Source of the DNA: Ceriagrion tenellum
Taxonomy: Eukaryota > Arthropoda > Insecta > Odonata > Coenagrionidae
DNA length: 64,000 bases
Assembly: GCA_963169105.1 (NCBI GenBank)
Contig: OY720643.1
Span: 130,252,041-130,316,040 of the forward strand
Direction of reading: 5' to 3'
This document shows positions 46,533 to 57,260 of this stretch, piece by piece. Under the pieces are notes generated by a model, which did no database searches, was not told the origin of the DNA, and saw nothing but the letters and a program-made list of their open reading frames with translations. A program made the translations under genes and the position numbers. Position 1 is the stretch's first letter. Each line of letters starts with the position of its first letter.

Positions 46533-46993
46533 TAAAAATTACGGTTTCCACGATTTGCTGTAAAGATGCTGCTATGTCGCAAGCTATCTCTTCTGTGTTT
46601 AATTTCTACCTTATTGAAGCGATAAACGCGTTTGTTAACTATTAGGAGCCGGATTTAAATGTCCAGTAGTCGACCTTCACTGCCAGCTTTAATTTTCGTT
46701 TTTCTTGTTCTTGGCACGAAAAACGTCAATATCTCAACAAATATTCACGATAAATTGTTCAAATAAAAAGCGTTATTTAGGTAAATGTTTCATTTATCTA
46801 TAAATTAAATTTTTTAGCCGTTTTCAAATTATAAACGATTTAATAAATTGTTTTTTTTCTTGGAATAAAGTTGAAGTAAGAGAAACTTTTATTCAGAGAG
46901 GTATAGTAAACAGATACGAAAGGAAATATATTTTGGAAGTGGTTTCTATGAATATATGCATCATGCTAATTTATAAAATTATAAATATATATA
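46533..46993. other. unassigned AT-rich region
   Basis: AT-rich with no coding motif, ending in the TA-rich target site of the Tigger-like element. Confidence 0.4.
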
Positions 46994-47017
46994 CAGTAGC
47001 AACTCGATAATACGAAG
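46994..47017 (+). repeat. left terminal inverted repeat of Tigger-like element
   Basis: Pairs with 52,787-52,810 over 24 bp with one mismatch. Preceded by TA. Confidence 0.88.
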
Positions 47018-47380
47018 TTGGCGGGACCGAAAAATCGGCACTTCGTATTTCCGAACCTTTTTAATAAATCGCGAAAAATATTTCCCCTCTCCCCCCTGAC
47101 TTCTCTCGTCTTTGGAAACGTTTACGATTTATAGTCGTCATTCGGCAAAACATTCGAAATAACGCCTTTAAATCATAAGCTAAATTTCACAAACGTTCGT
47201 GAAATAACTAACACTTCTTAGTTCCCTACGCTAATGATTTTTAGTTTGATATCATTTTCTTTGCAAATTTTTCGCCCTGTTTAGAAGGCGTATATAAAGG
47301 ATATTCTATTTTTTTATTAGACTTTAGCTTTGTTAATCCGGCTTATCAGGACGTGTAACTGGTATGGGCGTTGTTTCCCA

Positions 47381-47570
47381 CATCTACTCAGTTAAGACGG
47401 TAGCTCGCCCGACCGCGTTTCCAATCACCCTTTCTTTATCGCTCAATCACAGATAAAATGAGCTAAAGACTCACTCCAGTTAAAAAAATACTTCACAGGT
47501 CATTATTTGTGGTTTCTTTCCCGTCGCCTGCTGGATACACGAACTTGAGAAGAGATATAATTTCGTTCCA
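47381..47570 (+). repeat. 190-bp direct repeat, copy 1
   Basis: From catctactcagttaag to tttcgttcca. Diverged copy at 49,281-49,470 of equal length, on the other side of the LINE. Confidence 0.82.
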
Positions 47571-47689
47571 ATTACTAATCGCATGACGACAAATTGGGTG
47601 TGATCTGGAAAATTTCCATATCTTAATCATCTCGGAGTATACTAAGTTTCCGGTTCTATATGGCGATATTTTTTGGACCGATGGAATAT

Positions 47690-49135
47690 TTATCTACATC
47701 TGCATCTACATACTATCCCGCAAGCCGCCTCAAAAGGCGTGTGGCGGGGGGTGTTAGGACACCAGCCGTCCAAAAAAAAAAAAATCCGCCTAGCATTTAT
47801 TTAAGTCCTTAATTGTTCGGGGGAAAAACGAATTCCCATACCTATCCGTTCGGAATTCTTAATCTTCTCTCTCTCTTAATTTATCGATTCTGTCGGACCT
47901 GGAAATATAATGTGGTTCTAATATGATGTTCTCCGTGTCGCTCTGAAAGATATCCAATTGCTCAAGCAATCTAAGCCTAGCGCGTAGCCTCCGAGTCTCT
48001 AGCGGCTCCAACCCTAAATCGTTCAAAATCTGTGTAACTCTTTCTGCTCGGCCGTAGCAGTTTTTGACGAATCGCGCAGCTTTCCTTTGTATTTTATTAA
48101 GTTCATGGACTAGGTCTTTCTCCGCCGGATCCCATATGCTCGCTGCATATTCAAGGTGTGGCCGGACGAGTGCGAAATAGCACCTCTCTTTCACTTTTTC
48201 ATCCGAAAATCTTCCCACAACACGCTTGACAAATCCTAGCTTCTTCAGGGCTCTGCCACAAATATTTCTTGTGTGTGCCCCCCACGATATGTTCGAAGTT
48301 ATCGTATCTCCCAGGTATTTCACTTCATCTGTCGCATTTATGCTAACGCCATCCACAACATATACATGGGGATAGTTGGACGACCTACGCAAGAAATGCA
48401 CCACCGTGCATTTGCTCAGATTAAGTTCTAGTCCCCACTCTTTGCTCCACGCATGAACGTTGTTTAAGTCCGATGACAGAATTTCAAAGTCAGAATGATC
48501 ACTAATTTCGCGGTATATGACAGCGTCGTCGGCAAATATTTTACTGCTAATTCGGGAGCAGAGGTCGTGTATATATATAATGAACAGAAGTGGGCCAATA
48601 ACGCTTCCTTGCGGGACACCTGATGTCACTTTAACTATATCAGAGCTAATTCCGTCAAGAACTACTTTTTTATTACGATCACTCAGAAAGTCACGTATCC
48701 AGTTTACTACTTGTTCGTTTAACCCGCATGACTGTAATTTGTATAATAGTTTTCTGTGAGGTACCGTGTCGAAAGCTTTCTTAAAGTCTAGAAATAGTAC
48801 TTCAACTTGTCTTTTCGATTCACCAGATTTGAGAACGTCGTGAAGAAAGAGCGCGAGCTGTGTTTCGCATGATCTACCTTTCCGGAATCCGTGCTGACAA
48901 TTATGCAGGAGGTTTCGACTGTCCAGAAAAGTCATAATATTGCTAACAACGATATGTTCGAGAATCTTGCCTGTAATCGATGTCAATGATATTGGTCGAT
49001 AGTTCCCTGGGTCATGTCTGTTTCCCTTTTTAAATATCGGTGTAACGTTTGCAGTTTTCCAGTCCATTGGTATCTTTCCTTCAGACAATGACTTATTGAA
49101 TATTATCTCTAAGAACGGTGGAACGGTTTTATGTG
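47690..49135 (-). mobile_element. 5'-truncated CR1-like LINE with intact RT frame
   Basis: Its 3' UTR (47,765-47,690, minus) reads a GC-rich hairpin-like block, caccccccgccacacgcc...ggcggcttgcggg, then atagtatgtagatgcagatgtagat, the same 3' end seen in shorter or altered form at 7,627-7,675 and 56,820-56,881. The 5' end is near 49,120-49,135, inside the RT N-terminal region. Lies within the Tigger-bounded interval, between the two 190-bp repeats. Confidence 0.88.
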
Positions 49136-49187
49136 GAGGTCGTGGAGAATGATACTGAAGAAAATAGAACCTCAGATCATGGTTCAT
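47859..49187 (-). CDS. LINE reverse transcriptase, open frame, 5'-truncated
   Basis: This 442-codon frame is the only long unbroken RT in the window. Residues 1 to about 20 come from flanking sequence beyond the truncation, so the ATG at 49,187 is fortuitous. Residues 22-60 hold LEIIFNKSLSEGKIPMDWK; 61-67 GNYRPIS; 99-110 a GFRKGRSCETQ block; 133-140 LDFKKAFD with the first catalytic Asp; 190-202 GVPQGSVIGPLLF; 218-225 FADDAVIY with the other two Asp. Then a YLG block near 290, RPHLEYAASIWDP near 345, QRKAARFVKNCYGR, and a C-terminus that ends at the stop at 47,859. All RT catalytic residues are present, but the endonuclease is missing, so it could not move on its own. CR1-like clade is inferred from the motif set. 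Confidence 0.9.
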   Translation of the reverse strand: MNHDLRFYFLQYHSPRPPHKTVPPFLEIIFNKSLSEGKIPMDWKTANVTPIFKKGNRHDPGNYRPISLTSITGKILEHIVVSNIMTFLDSRNLLHNCQHGFRKGRSCETQLALFLHDVLKSGESKRQVEVLFLDFKKAFDTVPHRKLLYKLQSCGLNEQVVNWIRDFLSDRNKKVVLDGISSDIVKVTSGVPQGSVIGPLLFIIYIHDLCSRISSKIFADDAVIYREISDHSDFEILSSDLNNVHAWSKEWGLELNLSKCTVVHFLRRSSNYPHVYVVDGVSINATDEVKYLGDTITSNISWGAHTRNICGRALKKLGFVKRVVGRFSDEKVKERCYFALVRPHLEYAASIWDPAEKDLVHELNKIQRKAARFVKNCYGRAERVTQILNDLGLEPLETRRLRARLRLLEQLDIFQSDTENIILEPHYISRSDRIDKLRERED

Positions 49188-49280
49188 GGAGAAAGAACGA
49201 AGGCTTCAACTGCCTCCCAGGACATGCCTTCGCTTGCAACGACGGCCCTTCACCAATCCAATTCTTACCGATGTTTCTAA

Positions 49281-49470
49281 CATCTACGCAGTTAAGGCAG
49301 TAGCTGGTTCGACTGTGCTTCCAATCGCTCTTTCATTATCGCTCAATTATAGGTAAAAATAGCAAAGGACTCAGTCCATTTAAAAAAATCCTTCTCGGGT
49401 CACTATTTGTGGTTTCTTCCTCGTCGCCTACTGGATATACGAAATTGGGGAGAACTATTATTTCGTTCCA
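49281..49470 (+). repeat. 190-bp direct repeat, copy 2
   Basis: Diverged partner of 47,381-47,570; shares gcagttaag, ttatcgctcaat, the ttaaaaaaat block, atttgtggtttctt, cgtcgcct and tttcgttcca. Confidence 0.82.
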
Positions 49471-52400
49471 AGCCAAACGGTTTCACTGCTCATTGAAGTT
49501 CAAGTAAGAAACATTAACTCATGACCAAGTTCCTTTTCACTTCGATGATTCGTGTTTATAGTTCTATTCGGCAAAACATTAATCTAGGAAATAAAGTAAG
49601 CGATTATTTTATTATCCTTCTACGCATAATCTCTTCGCGTCGTAGGTGTTATGCTGAAAGCCATTTTAACCAGTGGCGTCCTTATATGCCAACTTCGGTA
49701 AGCTTAAACATAGAAGCTAATGAAATACCTCGTATTTAAGTGATATCCGAATCACTCCTCGATTTTCGGACCTCTTTATTCACAATAGTGGGAAAGATAA
49801 ACTTCATCCTTAATGAGAATCGTGGAGATATTCCAGATCCAGCGTTCTCCATTCCATTATATAGTTATTTTCTTTCCCCTCCGCGACTAACGTCTTCTAT
49901 GCTTGGCTTAGCTGTGGAGCATAAAACACGAAAACGAAATAGGGCTAACTGTTTGAAGCGTAACTTTGTAAAATTTACTCAAGGATAACTTTGATAGAGG
50001 TAGGGGCCGTGGATAAAATCTACCGCAGCTGAGGCTGAAACCGAACTCCTTTTTGTGGTAAATCCTGATAACTACAATAAGTTTTTGCAAAGTAGTAGTA
50101 TTTCCGTAGTTAGATTATTCTAAAGGTCGGATGATTATGAAATAGAGCGCATCAGGATCCAATTCATACCCGTAATGTGTCATATCCGCGCATTAAAATC
50201 CCAAGGACTCAAGGTTGCTCATGCCATCACAATGAAATCAGATTCAGTTGGTCATTTATCTCGTGGAAATCAGGGATAGCAGTGATGATATATCAAATGT
50301 AATGTATCAAGGCCTGGTTACTCAACGAATTCACCGCAGTTGTTAATGGATGAAAGTTGGTTCCAGTAAAATTTCATGAAGTTACCCCAACAACGTCTTG
50401 GAATTAAATTAAAGACAAGGCTTCCGTGGGGATTTTACTTTAATATTTCAGTTTTCTGACTTACTTATGCAAAGTACTGTACTTCATAGAACGACATTTC
50501 GCGGAAGATGGCTTCATCGGGTTGAAGTGTCTTAGCGGTTCATCATAGGTTTAATCCAATAATTAAAAAAATTGTTTGTTCGACTTCTATGCGTTCCAAT
50601 ACCATTCATCAGATTGCAATGAAACTTTGGTGAGTTTTTGTGCGCGCGCCCGCAAATGTTTCTGAATTATTAAAACCATTGTACACTAGAAAAAGCGTGA
50701 GTCGCTTCAACAAATGATTTTTGGTATGCGAGCTTCTCAAACAAGCGAGGAACGACAAGTAAGAAACGAAGTAGATCGTTTACGAGTGGCTCAATCTCGT
50801 TAATCAGAATAATATCAGTAAGGCATAATTTGTGTTAAAAAGTACTTAATTTATTCGTACGTGGAATAAAATTTGGTGCAGTGATCTCTTTGTTTTCATT
50901 TTTAATTAATACTTGCACTCGATTTTCGTATACGCGTCGCTATTTCCTATACTCGTTGCTATGCCAGTAACCAGGGGTAAACCAGTTGTCCTATCACTGT
51001 GCATGAGTCATCAGGACTCGGTAAATTGTGGCAGAAAGGGTCATTTTTAAGAATGGTCATCAGTGTCATTTTAGATCTGTGTGGAAACATATCGTCGCTA
51101 TGCCTCTTCATGCCAAATATTCGGAGACGGAGTTGAGGATGGTTTTAAGCGCTATTTGTTTCTTTCGTTGAGAAGCCGGGAAATGTGTTGACAAAGTTGA
51201 TGGGAAGAGGTGAAAAAATACCTCTGGTTATACTTTGGTGAGTGCAGCAATTTTTATCGTTTACTACGGTATGTTACTACGAGCGAAGTAGTTTTCCCCC
51301 GCCGGTCAATGCTTGCAGTAGGCAATTCCTCGCGCTTCTTACGGACAACCCTCTGACTGGACAACAGCGCGCGCTTCTCCCTTTCTCTTCCGAGCATGCT
51401 CCTGGCAGTTCAGCGCGCTCTTTTTCCAAAATAAATGCTAATCGATATTGATTAACCAACGAATTCATTTAAGATTTCATAAGTGGATTCATGATGATGA
51501 CCTCGATAGCTTGAAGAAGATCCAAACGGCGGTTATCAGGGATGCGCGGAACGGAAAATAACGCAATCTTGCAATTTCATCAATAACCAAAATACGAATG
51601 TACTAAATAATATGAAACTTCATATGATTGTTAAGAAAGATCTTTAATGAACTATTTGTGAAGAAAATTCCGATATCTTGATCTGTGTTGTTATTAAGAA
51701 GCAGTAAATGCGATGCATCCGTCCGGTGCCCGGAAAAATGCGCTAAAATTCTGTTTTTAAACACACTGAAATCAATAAAAACGGTAAAGCATTTTGTACA
51801 CCACCACTAATTAGAAATAAACAAGCTTTGATTTGGTGTACTTCATTTTAAAATCGATTGAGATGTTAGTCTTCAAACTCGTGTGACGGAATTTTGCAAC
51901 GGATATAGATCTCAAATTCTTTCAGGGACCAATTTTGAATCCAGAAAAAGGCATTGCAACGTATGCTGGGCATAGCTAGTACAGTACAATTTTATATTGT
52001 TGAGCTAATCCCCCGATTGGGGCATCTGTTTCAAAATTAGAAATAAACCGTTTTAAATGCTAAATTATATCAATCACGGGGACGGCTATATCCTCGTAAA
52101 TTATTGGAAACTGCTTATTTTTCTATTGTCTCATGAAATATGGACACTGGCGGGAGTAAATGCGGGTTCATTCATAGTGAAACCATTGATTTAGGTATAG
52201 TTACTGTGACAGGTATCCTAGCCCTATTTTCCATCATTTAATCGCGTCATTTTCCGTTCAAGCGCTCCATAAATTAAAATTGCCGCTCATAGCGCATGGC
52301 AGTGAGTTGGTACGTGGCAGCACACATGAGTTATAATGAAAAGAGAATTGTTTACATCATGGTAATCCAGCTGACAGTTAAAACAAAAATAAAGTAAGGA

Positions 52401-52786
52401 AAAAATTGCCTCAAGCTACCATTTTCCCCGTTACTCGCTAAATTATCCACGACTATAACTTGATAAATAACTGTGTGACTCAGGCGCTTGTGAGACATAA
52501 ACGCCCTAAAATTCACGCATTATACACAATTGATAGATTATATTGGGCAACGCTGATTTGTTAGGTGTCTACGTCGGCAAAATGAGGGCTTTACTGACGC
52601 GATTTCCCCCCTAGGTTCGTAAAAACGAACTCAGTTTCTCTGTGGGGGCTGGGTCCGAGGTTCATGTTTTCAAAAATTTCGTATTTTCGAAACTTCGTAT
52701 TTTCGAATAGCGCCATGTATTTAGCATAGGCTTTTCGTCGAGACCGACAGTTTTACTTCGTAAAATCGAAACTTCGTATTTTCGTG
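49471..52786. other. interior of Tigger-bounded interval, unassigned
   Basis: No transposase or other family recognised in either strand. The interval is mostly AT-rich. Subterminal ttcgtattttcga motifs start at about 52,679. A GC-richer patch lies at 51,290-51,420 without familiar motif. Confidence 0.35.
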
Positions 52787-52810
52787 CTTTGTATTATCGA
52801 GTTGCTACTG
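52787..52810 (-). repeat. right terminal inverted repeat of Tigger-like element
   Basis: Reverse complement of the left end, followed by TA. Confidence 0.88.
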
Positions 52811-52979
52811 TATATATTAGTGTGATGCTCCTGGAGTCAGTTATGGGTTCTTAGTACTACTTCGCAAACTAGTCTATTCGTGATGGTACGCGTGTACAAT
52901 CCCTTCTCAGCACACACCACACCTTAGGCGGTTTCCGTTTACTGGCCTATGCATTTTCCTTCGACTCCATGCAACGTGG

Positions 52980-53285
52980 TCATCTTCAAACCGTGCTACT
53001 GGGCCTCCCCCTCCGTGAGCTCAGAGAGGGGGAAGGGCAAGGACCCCAAACCTTTTCCTTATGAGAGAAACCCGAAGCTGCCGATGAATCATCTGGCCCC
53101 CGCAAGACGTAAACAACACGTGGCCTTTTAGGACGGTTACGTTCAATAGGTGAGTGAAGAGCTTTTTCATCCATTTCCAGCAACGATGGCTATTAGCTAG
53201 GCCTATCCTAAGGATACTACTACCAATAGTATCGTAGCTCGTTCCCATCCTATCCCCTTATTCTACGTAGCCCATGTGTGCACTA
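52980..53285 (-). pseudogene. piggyBac transposase, C-terminal part (split by LINE)
   Basis: Minus strand from 53,278: HMGYVE, one stop, GDRMGTSYDTIGSS, then HRCWKWMKKLFTHLLNVTVL and LFTSCGGQMIHRQLRVSLIR. These are the C-terminal blocks of piggyBac transposases ('HMGYVD--DRM--SY', 'R-WKW-KKLF-HLLD'). The piece continues the protein interrupted at 56,882, where KPAIV ends. The Cys-rich C-terminal ring/zinc domain is not clearly recognisable below 53,020. The DNA between holds a LINE in the opposite orientation. Confidence 0.85.
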
Positions 53286-53299
53286 GTCTTCTTCGAGTC

Positions 53300-53870
53300 A
53301 CCGAGTGGGAGTCGTGAGGGAAAGGAGGGAATTGTAGTAATAGGTAGTTCTAATGTCCTTCGTATGGTAGCCCTCACTGCGTGGTAAGGCCCGAAGGGAA
53401 GGAGACGATGTACGGGTCACCTCCTGGTGTATACCAGGAGGAGAGGTGGCACAGGTGACGAAGGCGATGAAGTCGGCGGTCAAGGGCACGAACTGCTCTA
53501 GGTTGCATGCAGTGCCCATGTTGGGACCAATGACGTTGTGGGTCGGGGATTAGAGGAGATTTTAGACTCTGTGAGAGAGATCTATGCTCCGAGTTCCGCC
53601 GTATTCGCAGCGGCTCTGGTACTAATATGAGGCTCACGATATGCAGCTTGGTACCAAGGACGGATCGGGGTTCGATGGTTTGGAGCCGAGTGGAAGGCAT
53701 AAACCAGAGGCTCAGTGATGTCTGCGGGAGCGAGGGAGCTGGGTTCTTGGACCTTAGGCCGTTGCTGGATTCGTGTCGAGTGCCAGTAAATCGTTCGGGT
53801 GTCCATTATACGAATGAGGCATCGCAGAAGGTAGCGTGCAGGATATTTGAGCATACCCAGCGAGTTTAGC
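53300..53870 (+). pseudogene. LINE ORF1 SGNH/GDSL-type esterase domain
   Basis: Plus strand, several frames: GIVVIGSSNVLRMVA (about 53,324) holds block I with the nucleophile Ser in GSS; AHVGTNDVVGRGLEEILDSV (about 53,515-53,575) holds block III GTND; and GFLDLRPLLDS to RSGVHYTNEAS (about 53,732-53,825) holds block V. There the usual D-x-x-H reads S-x-x-H, so the catalytic Asp is lost. Esterase domains of this kind occur in ORF1 of CR1-type LINEs. A stop lies in the middle and the blocks are frame-shifted, so it is non-functional. The start is missing, being truncated at the insertion edge. Confidence 0.72.
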
Positions 53871-54239
53871 ATAGATGGTAGGCAAGAGAGTAGGTCAGTT
53901 AGTGGGAACGAATTCAGTGCATTTCCAGAAAGTCAGATAATAAAGAGTACACAAAGTTTAGGGCCTAGGAAAAGCTTAATAGACGACAATAAACTAGAAA
54001 TTTTTAGGGAAGAGAGTAGGTAAAATAGTGGGCCATTAAAAAACTTGCCATTCACCAGGATAGCAAAGAATAACGAGTTGATCAGACAACACAGTATAGG
54101 TTTAGCGGGACGGAAGAAAGTAGAGGAAGGAAAAACATATAAATCCAAACAACACCTATGAATTTCTAAACTGCAACTTTCCCAATAATTTAGAAAACAG
54201 AAACCCCATAAATACAATAAGCAGACATTAAAATGGAGG

Positions 54240-56590
54240 AATTTTAAGTAGTGGTAGTTAATTGTCGTAGTTTAAGAAGCAAGATGTCTGAATTTCATTA
54301 CCTTATAGAGAGTACTAATTGTGACATAATTACGGGAACGGAAAGTTGGTTAACAAGCGATATTGCTGATAGTGAAATTTTTCCAGTAAATTTTAGGGTA
54401 TACAGGAGAGATCGAGAGGGTCGACCGCCCTCCGATCCGATGTAACTCAGTATTAGAACTCGAGAAACAGATCAGGTCCATTGATTCCCCTAGTAACGAA
54501 CGACAGATAATTGTAGGTGGAGATTTAGATCATCGATAGATTGGAAAACATGTAGTCATAAGCCTGGGGATAGGGACAAAGAAATCTGCGAGTCATTGCT
54601 TAACCTGTACGCATCATACGCATTACATCTAATAATAAATTTGCCTAATAGAGGGTAGAATGTTCTCGATTTACTTGCCACAAACATCCCTGAAAAAGTT
54701 GAAAAAGTTGAAAATGTCGATGGAATAAGCTACCACAAAGAAGTATACGTAAAATTTTCCCTCAATACTGAAAATATTTAAAATTAAAAAGAAAGATTTA
54801 CCTTTTTAGTAAAGCAGATTTTAACGGATTTAGGCGTGACTTAAAGACTTCTTTGGAAAAATTCGTGAACATTAGCAAAAATAGTGATACAGGCAATACA
54901 TGGAAAAAGTTCCTACAAATTACGAGGTCACTTGTCAACAGATATATACCTCATAAGTATAAGAGTGAGAATAGGGAACCAAGGTGGTACAACGCGGAGG
55001 TTAGAAAATGTTTAAAACGCCAACGAGTTAGCCACGCGAAACTAGAAAAATGGAGAAAAATGTAGCTAATAGCGGTCTAAAAAATACTATCGAACATTAT
55101 AAAATTTGTAAATCATCCGCAAAAACAGCCCTTAGAAAAGCGTTTAGTGACTTCAAGAGAAAAGTACTTGGAGAATAACTAGAGGGAAATCCGAAAGCAT
55201 TTTGGTCATATGCTAGGGAAGATTAGGAAACTAAAAAGTCAACGGTTAATTCCTTGAAAAACGATAGAGGCGAAATAGAAACTTCCAGTTTAGATAGGGC
55301 TAATTTGTTGAATAATTTTTTTCAGAGCGTTTTTAATTAATCTAAGCATAGATTGCGCGAAACCATACCAGACCGATTTCAACAAGCAATGCCCCCGACT
55401 AAGAAACATTAGCCCGAACAAGCCCTCAGGTCCTGATGAAATTCCAGCTCGTGTGTATAAAGAATTAGATCTCGAAATGGCTCCGTATCTTAAAGTAATA
55501 TTTAACAAATCCCTCGAAGAACACGCTGTTCCCAAAGACTGGAAGATAACAAACGTGACCCCAATTTTTAAAAGCGGCGATAGGGAACAGCCATGTAATT
55601 ATAGACCAATATCAATAACGTCACTATCATGTAAAATTATAGAGCATATAATAGTTACATCAATATTGGGACATCTCGACAGGCAGGATTTATTGATAAC
55701 AAACCAGCATGGGATCAGAAATGGACGGTCTTGCGAAACTCAACTAGGTCTTTTTGTTCATGATATTTTAGTTTCCGGAGAAGGTTACGTACAGGTAGAC
55801 GCAGCATTTCTTGACTTTAGAAAAGCGTTTGGCAAGGTTCCCCACTGTAAGTTACTCGCGAAGTTAGCATCATACGGGATAGACAGTAATACAGTAGGTT
55901 GGATAGGAGACTTCTTACATGAACGCGTTCAAAGGGTGGTATTAGATGGTGTCAGCTCAGGCGAAGTAAAAGTTACATCGGGTTACACAGGGAAAGTTAC
56001 ACAGGGAAGCGTGACAGATCCAATTTTATTTCTTCTCTACGTAAATTACTTGAATACAATAGTAAAAAATAGCCAAACTCCATTTTTTGCCGATGATGCA
56101 GTAGTGTATAGGGAAATTAGAAATGAGGAAGACAGTCAGTCTTTAGCTAAGGATTTAGATGCGATTGATGATTGGTGTGATAGTTGGCAGCTAGAATTAA
56201 ATTTGAAGAAATACGCGATAATGAATATTTGGAAAAAGAATGGCTTTCCCCGGAATAACTATTACATCAAAGAAAAGAAAATATCTAACATATAATGTAT
56301 TAAATACTTAGGTGTCACCATCACTGAAGAATTAGAGCGTGTGCAAAGGAGATCCGCTAGATATGTTAAAGGCCGTTATGATAATTGCATAAGTATTACG
56401 AGTTTTATAGAAGAACTAGGATGGGAATTACTATCAGAACGCAGGTTAAAATTTACGTTAAACCTTTTAATTAAATTCGAAACCGATTTGTTCACAGATA
56501 ACATTAGATATATATTAAGAACCCCTGCGTATTATGCTAGGTTTGATCATTTTAACAAGATTAGAGAGATAGATTGTCATACCGATTGAT
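54240..56590 (+). pseudogene. LINE ORF2 endonuclease-RT relic with internal deletion
   Basis: Endonuclease start at about 54,251: VVNCRSLRSKMSEFH and DIITGTESWLTSDIADSEIF (catalytic Glu), then VYRRDREGR, stops and shifts. NVLDLLATN lies near 54,659. Linker 54,853-55,065 with REPRWYNAEVRK. RT 55,390-56,295: PSGPDEIPARVYKEL, NYRPISITSLSCKIIEHI, GRSCETQLGLF, AFLDFRKAFGKVPH, then an altered PQG block in which a few codons look duplicated (SGYTGKVTQGSV), FFADDAVVYREI near 56,088 with both Asp, and WQLELNLKK. At about 56,325 the frame jumps from GVTIT straight to ELERVQRRSARYVKG, a loss of roughly 70 codons compared with the 47.8-kb RT. Confidence 0.85.
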
Positions 56591-56881
56591 TAAAAATGTC
56601 ATTTTTCCCGCGTACCATATGAGAGAACAATATGCGGCGTAGCAAAGGGATAGGTAGGTGAAATATAGAGTAGTCTGTAGTGCATGATGCATGCAATAGC
56701 AACCAATAATCCCTTTCTTATTATGTAGATACTAACCACCTAGCTGCACGTGACCCTATTATCTAGCATGTCTCCATTAAATATCCTAGTTGCATGTGAA
56801 TAGTGCATGTTTGGTGATCTTCACCCCCTGCCACACTCCCTCGTGGTGGCTAGAAGGGTATTACGTAGACGTAGACGTACG

Positions 56882-57260
56882 ATAGCTGGCTTCAAACCTT
56901 TTCCTTTTTCATTGGAGAAATTATCCTCCCCTGGTGAACAGCGAATGTTTATCAGCATACATACGTCCCTTATATATTTCCATACAATGCCTGTGAAGTC
57001 ATTTCTCACGCGCACCCGTAAATATCCCCGCTTCATTTTAGCTCTCTGACAGTCAAAATGTGGTGGCATGCCTTTGCGGTCACCTCTTACCGTACCACAA
57101 CAGAAAATTTTTTTAGTCTTCAGGTCGTCCCTTGCTTGCTTTTTAGTCTTGTCCATTCAAGCCCATCTTGAGCAGTGCGTGGCAAAGTCTCTGTCTCATC
57201 CTCCAGTGCAGGAGGATCTGCATCCTCATCTTTCGACGAGGTCCGTCCGTGTCTGACTCT
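56882..57260 (-). pseudogene. piggyBac transposase, central part (split by LINE)
   Basis: Minus strand from about 57,100: CGTVRGDRKGMPPHF, KMKRGYLRVRVRNDFTGIVW and RDVCMLINI, ending KPAIV at 56,882. These match the central piggyBac blocks ('GTVR-NRKGMP', 'RG----R--D-TAI-W-DKRDV-MLTN', 'KPAIV-DYN'). The N-terminal part is not visible upstream of 57,260. The gene continues at 53,285 on the far side of the inserted LINE. Confidence 0.85.

Larger units (their letters stand above)
46994..52810. mobile_element. Tigger/pogo-like element interval bounded by matching terminal inverted repeats
   Basis: The left end (46,994) and the right end (52,810, reverse complement) both begin CAGTAGCAACTCGATAATAC, 20 identical bases, then diverge slightly (gaag against aaag). 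Both are flanked by TA, the target of Tc1/mariner superfamily elements. Subterminal motifs of the ttcgtattttcga type recur on the right (52,680-52,790), and cttcgtatttccga occurs on the left (47,041-47,054). The CAGTA-start, ACTCGATAATACGAA and TA site are like Tigger/pogo termini. I found no readable DDE transposase inside. The 5,817-bp span includes a LINE (47.69-49.13 kb) and a 190-bp repeat pair, so the original element was shorter. Confidence 0.75.
53288..56881 (+). mobile_element. CR1-like LINE with SGNH-esterase ORF1, inserted in a piggyBac gene
   Basis: Runs from an ORF1 fragment to a 3' UTR ending caccccctgccacactccctcgtggtgg...attacgtagacgtagacgtac (56,822-56,881), equivalent to the 3' ends at 47.7 and 7.65 kb. 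Both flanks are piggyBac coding sequence on the minus strand. The 5' edge near 53,288 lies where the piggyBac frame stops; I could not settle the target duplication. ORF2 carries an internal deletion near 56,325. Confidence 0.85.

Noticed and set aside
47381..49470. 190-bp repeats as the target duplication of the LINE
   Set aside because: They are too long, too diverged, and separated from the LINE ends by over 100 bp.
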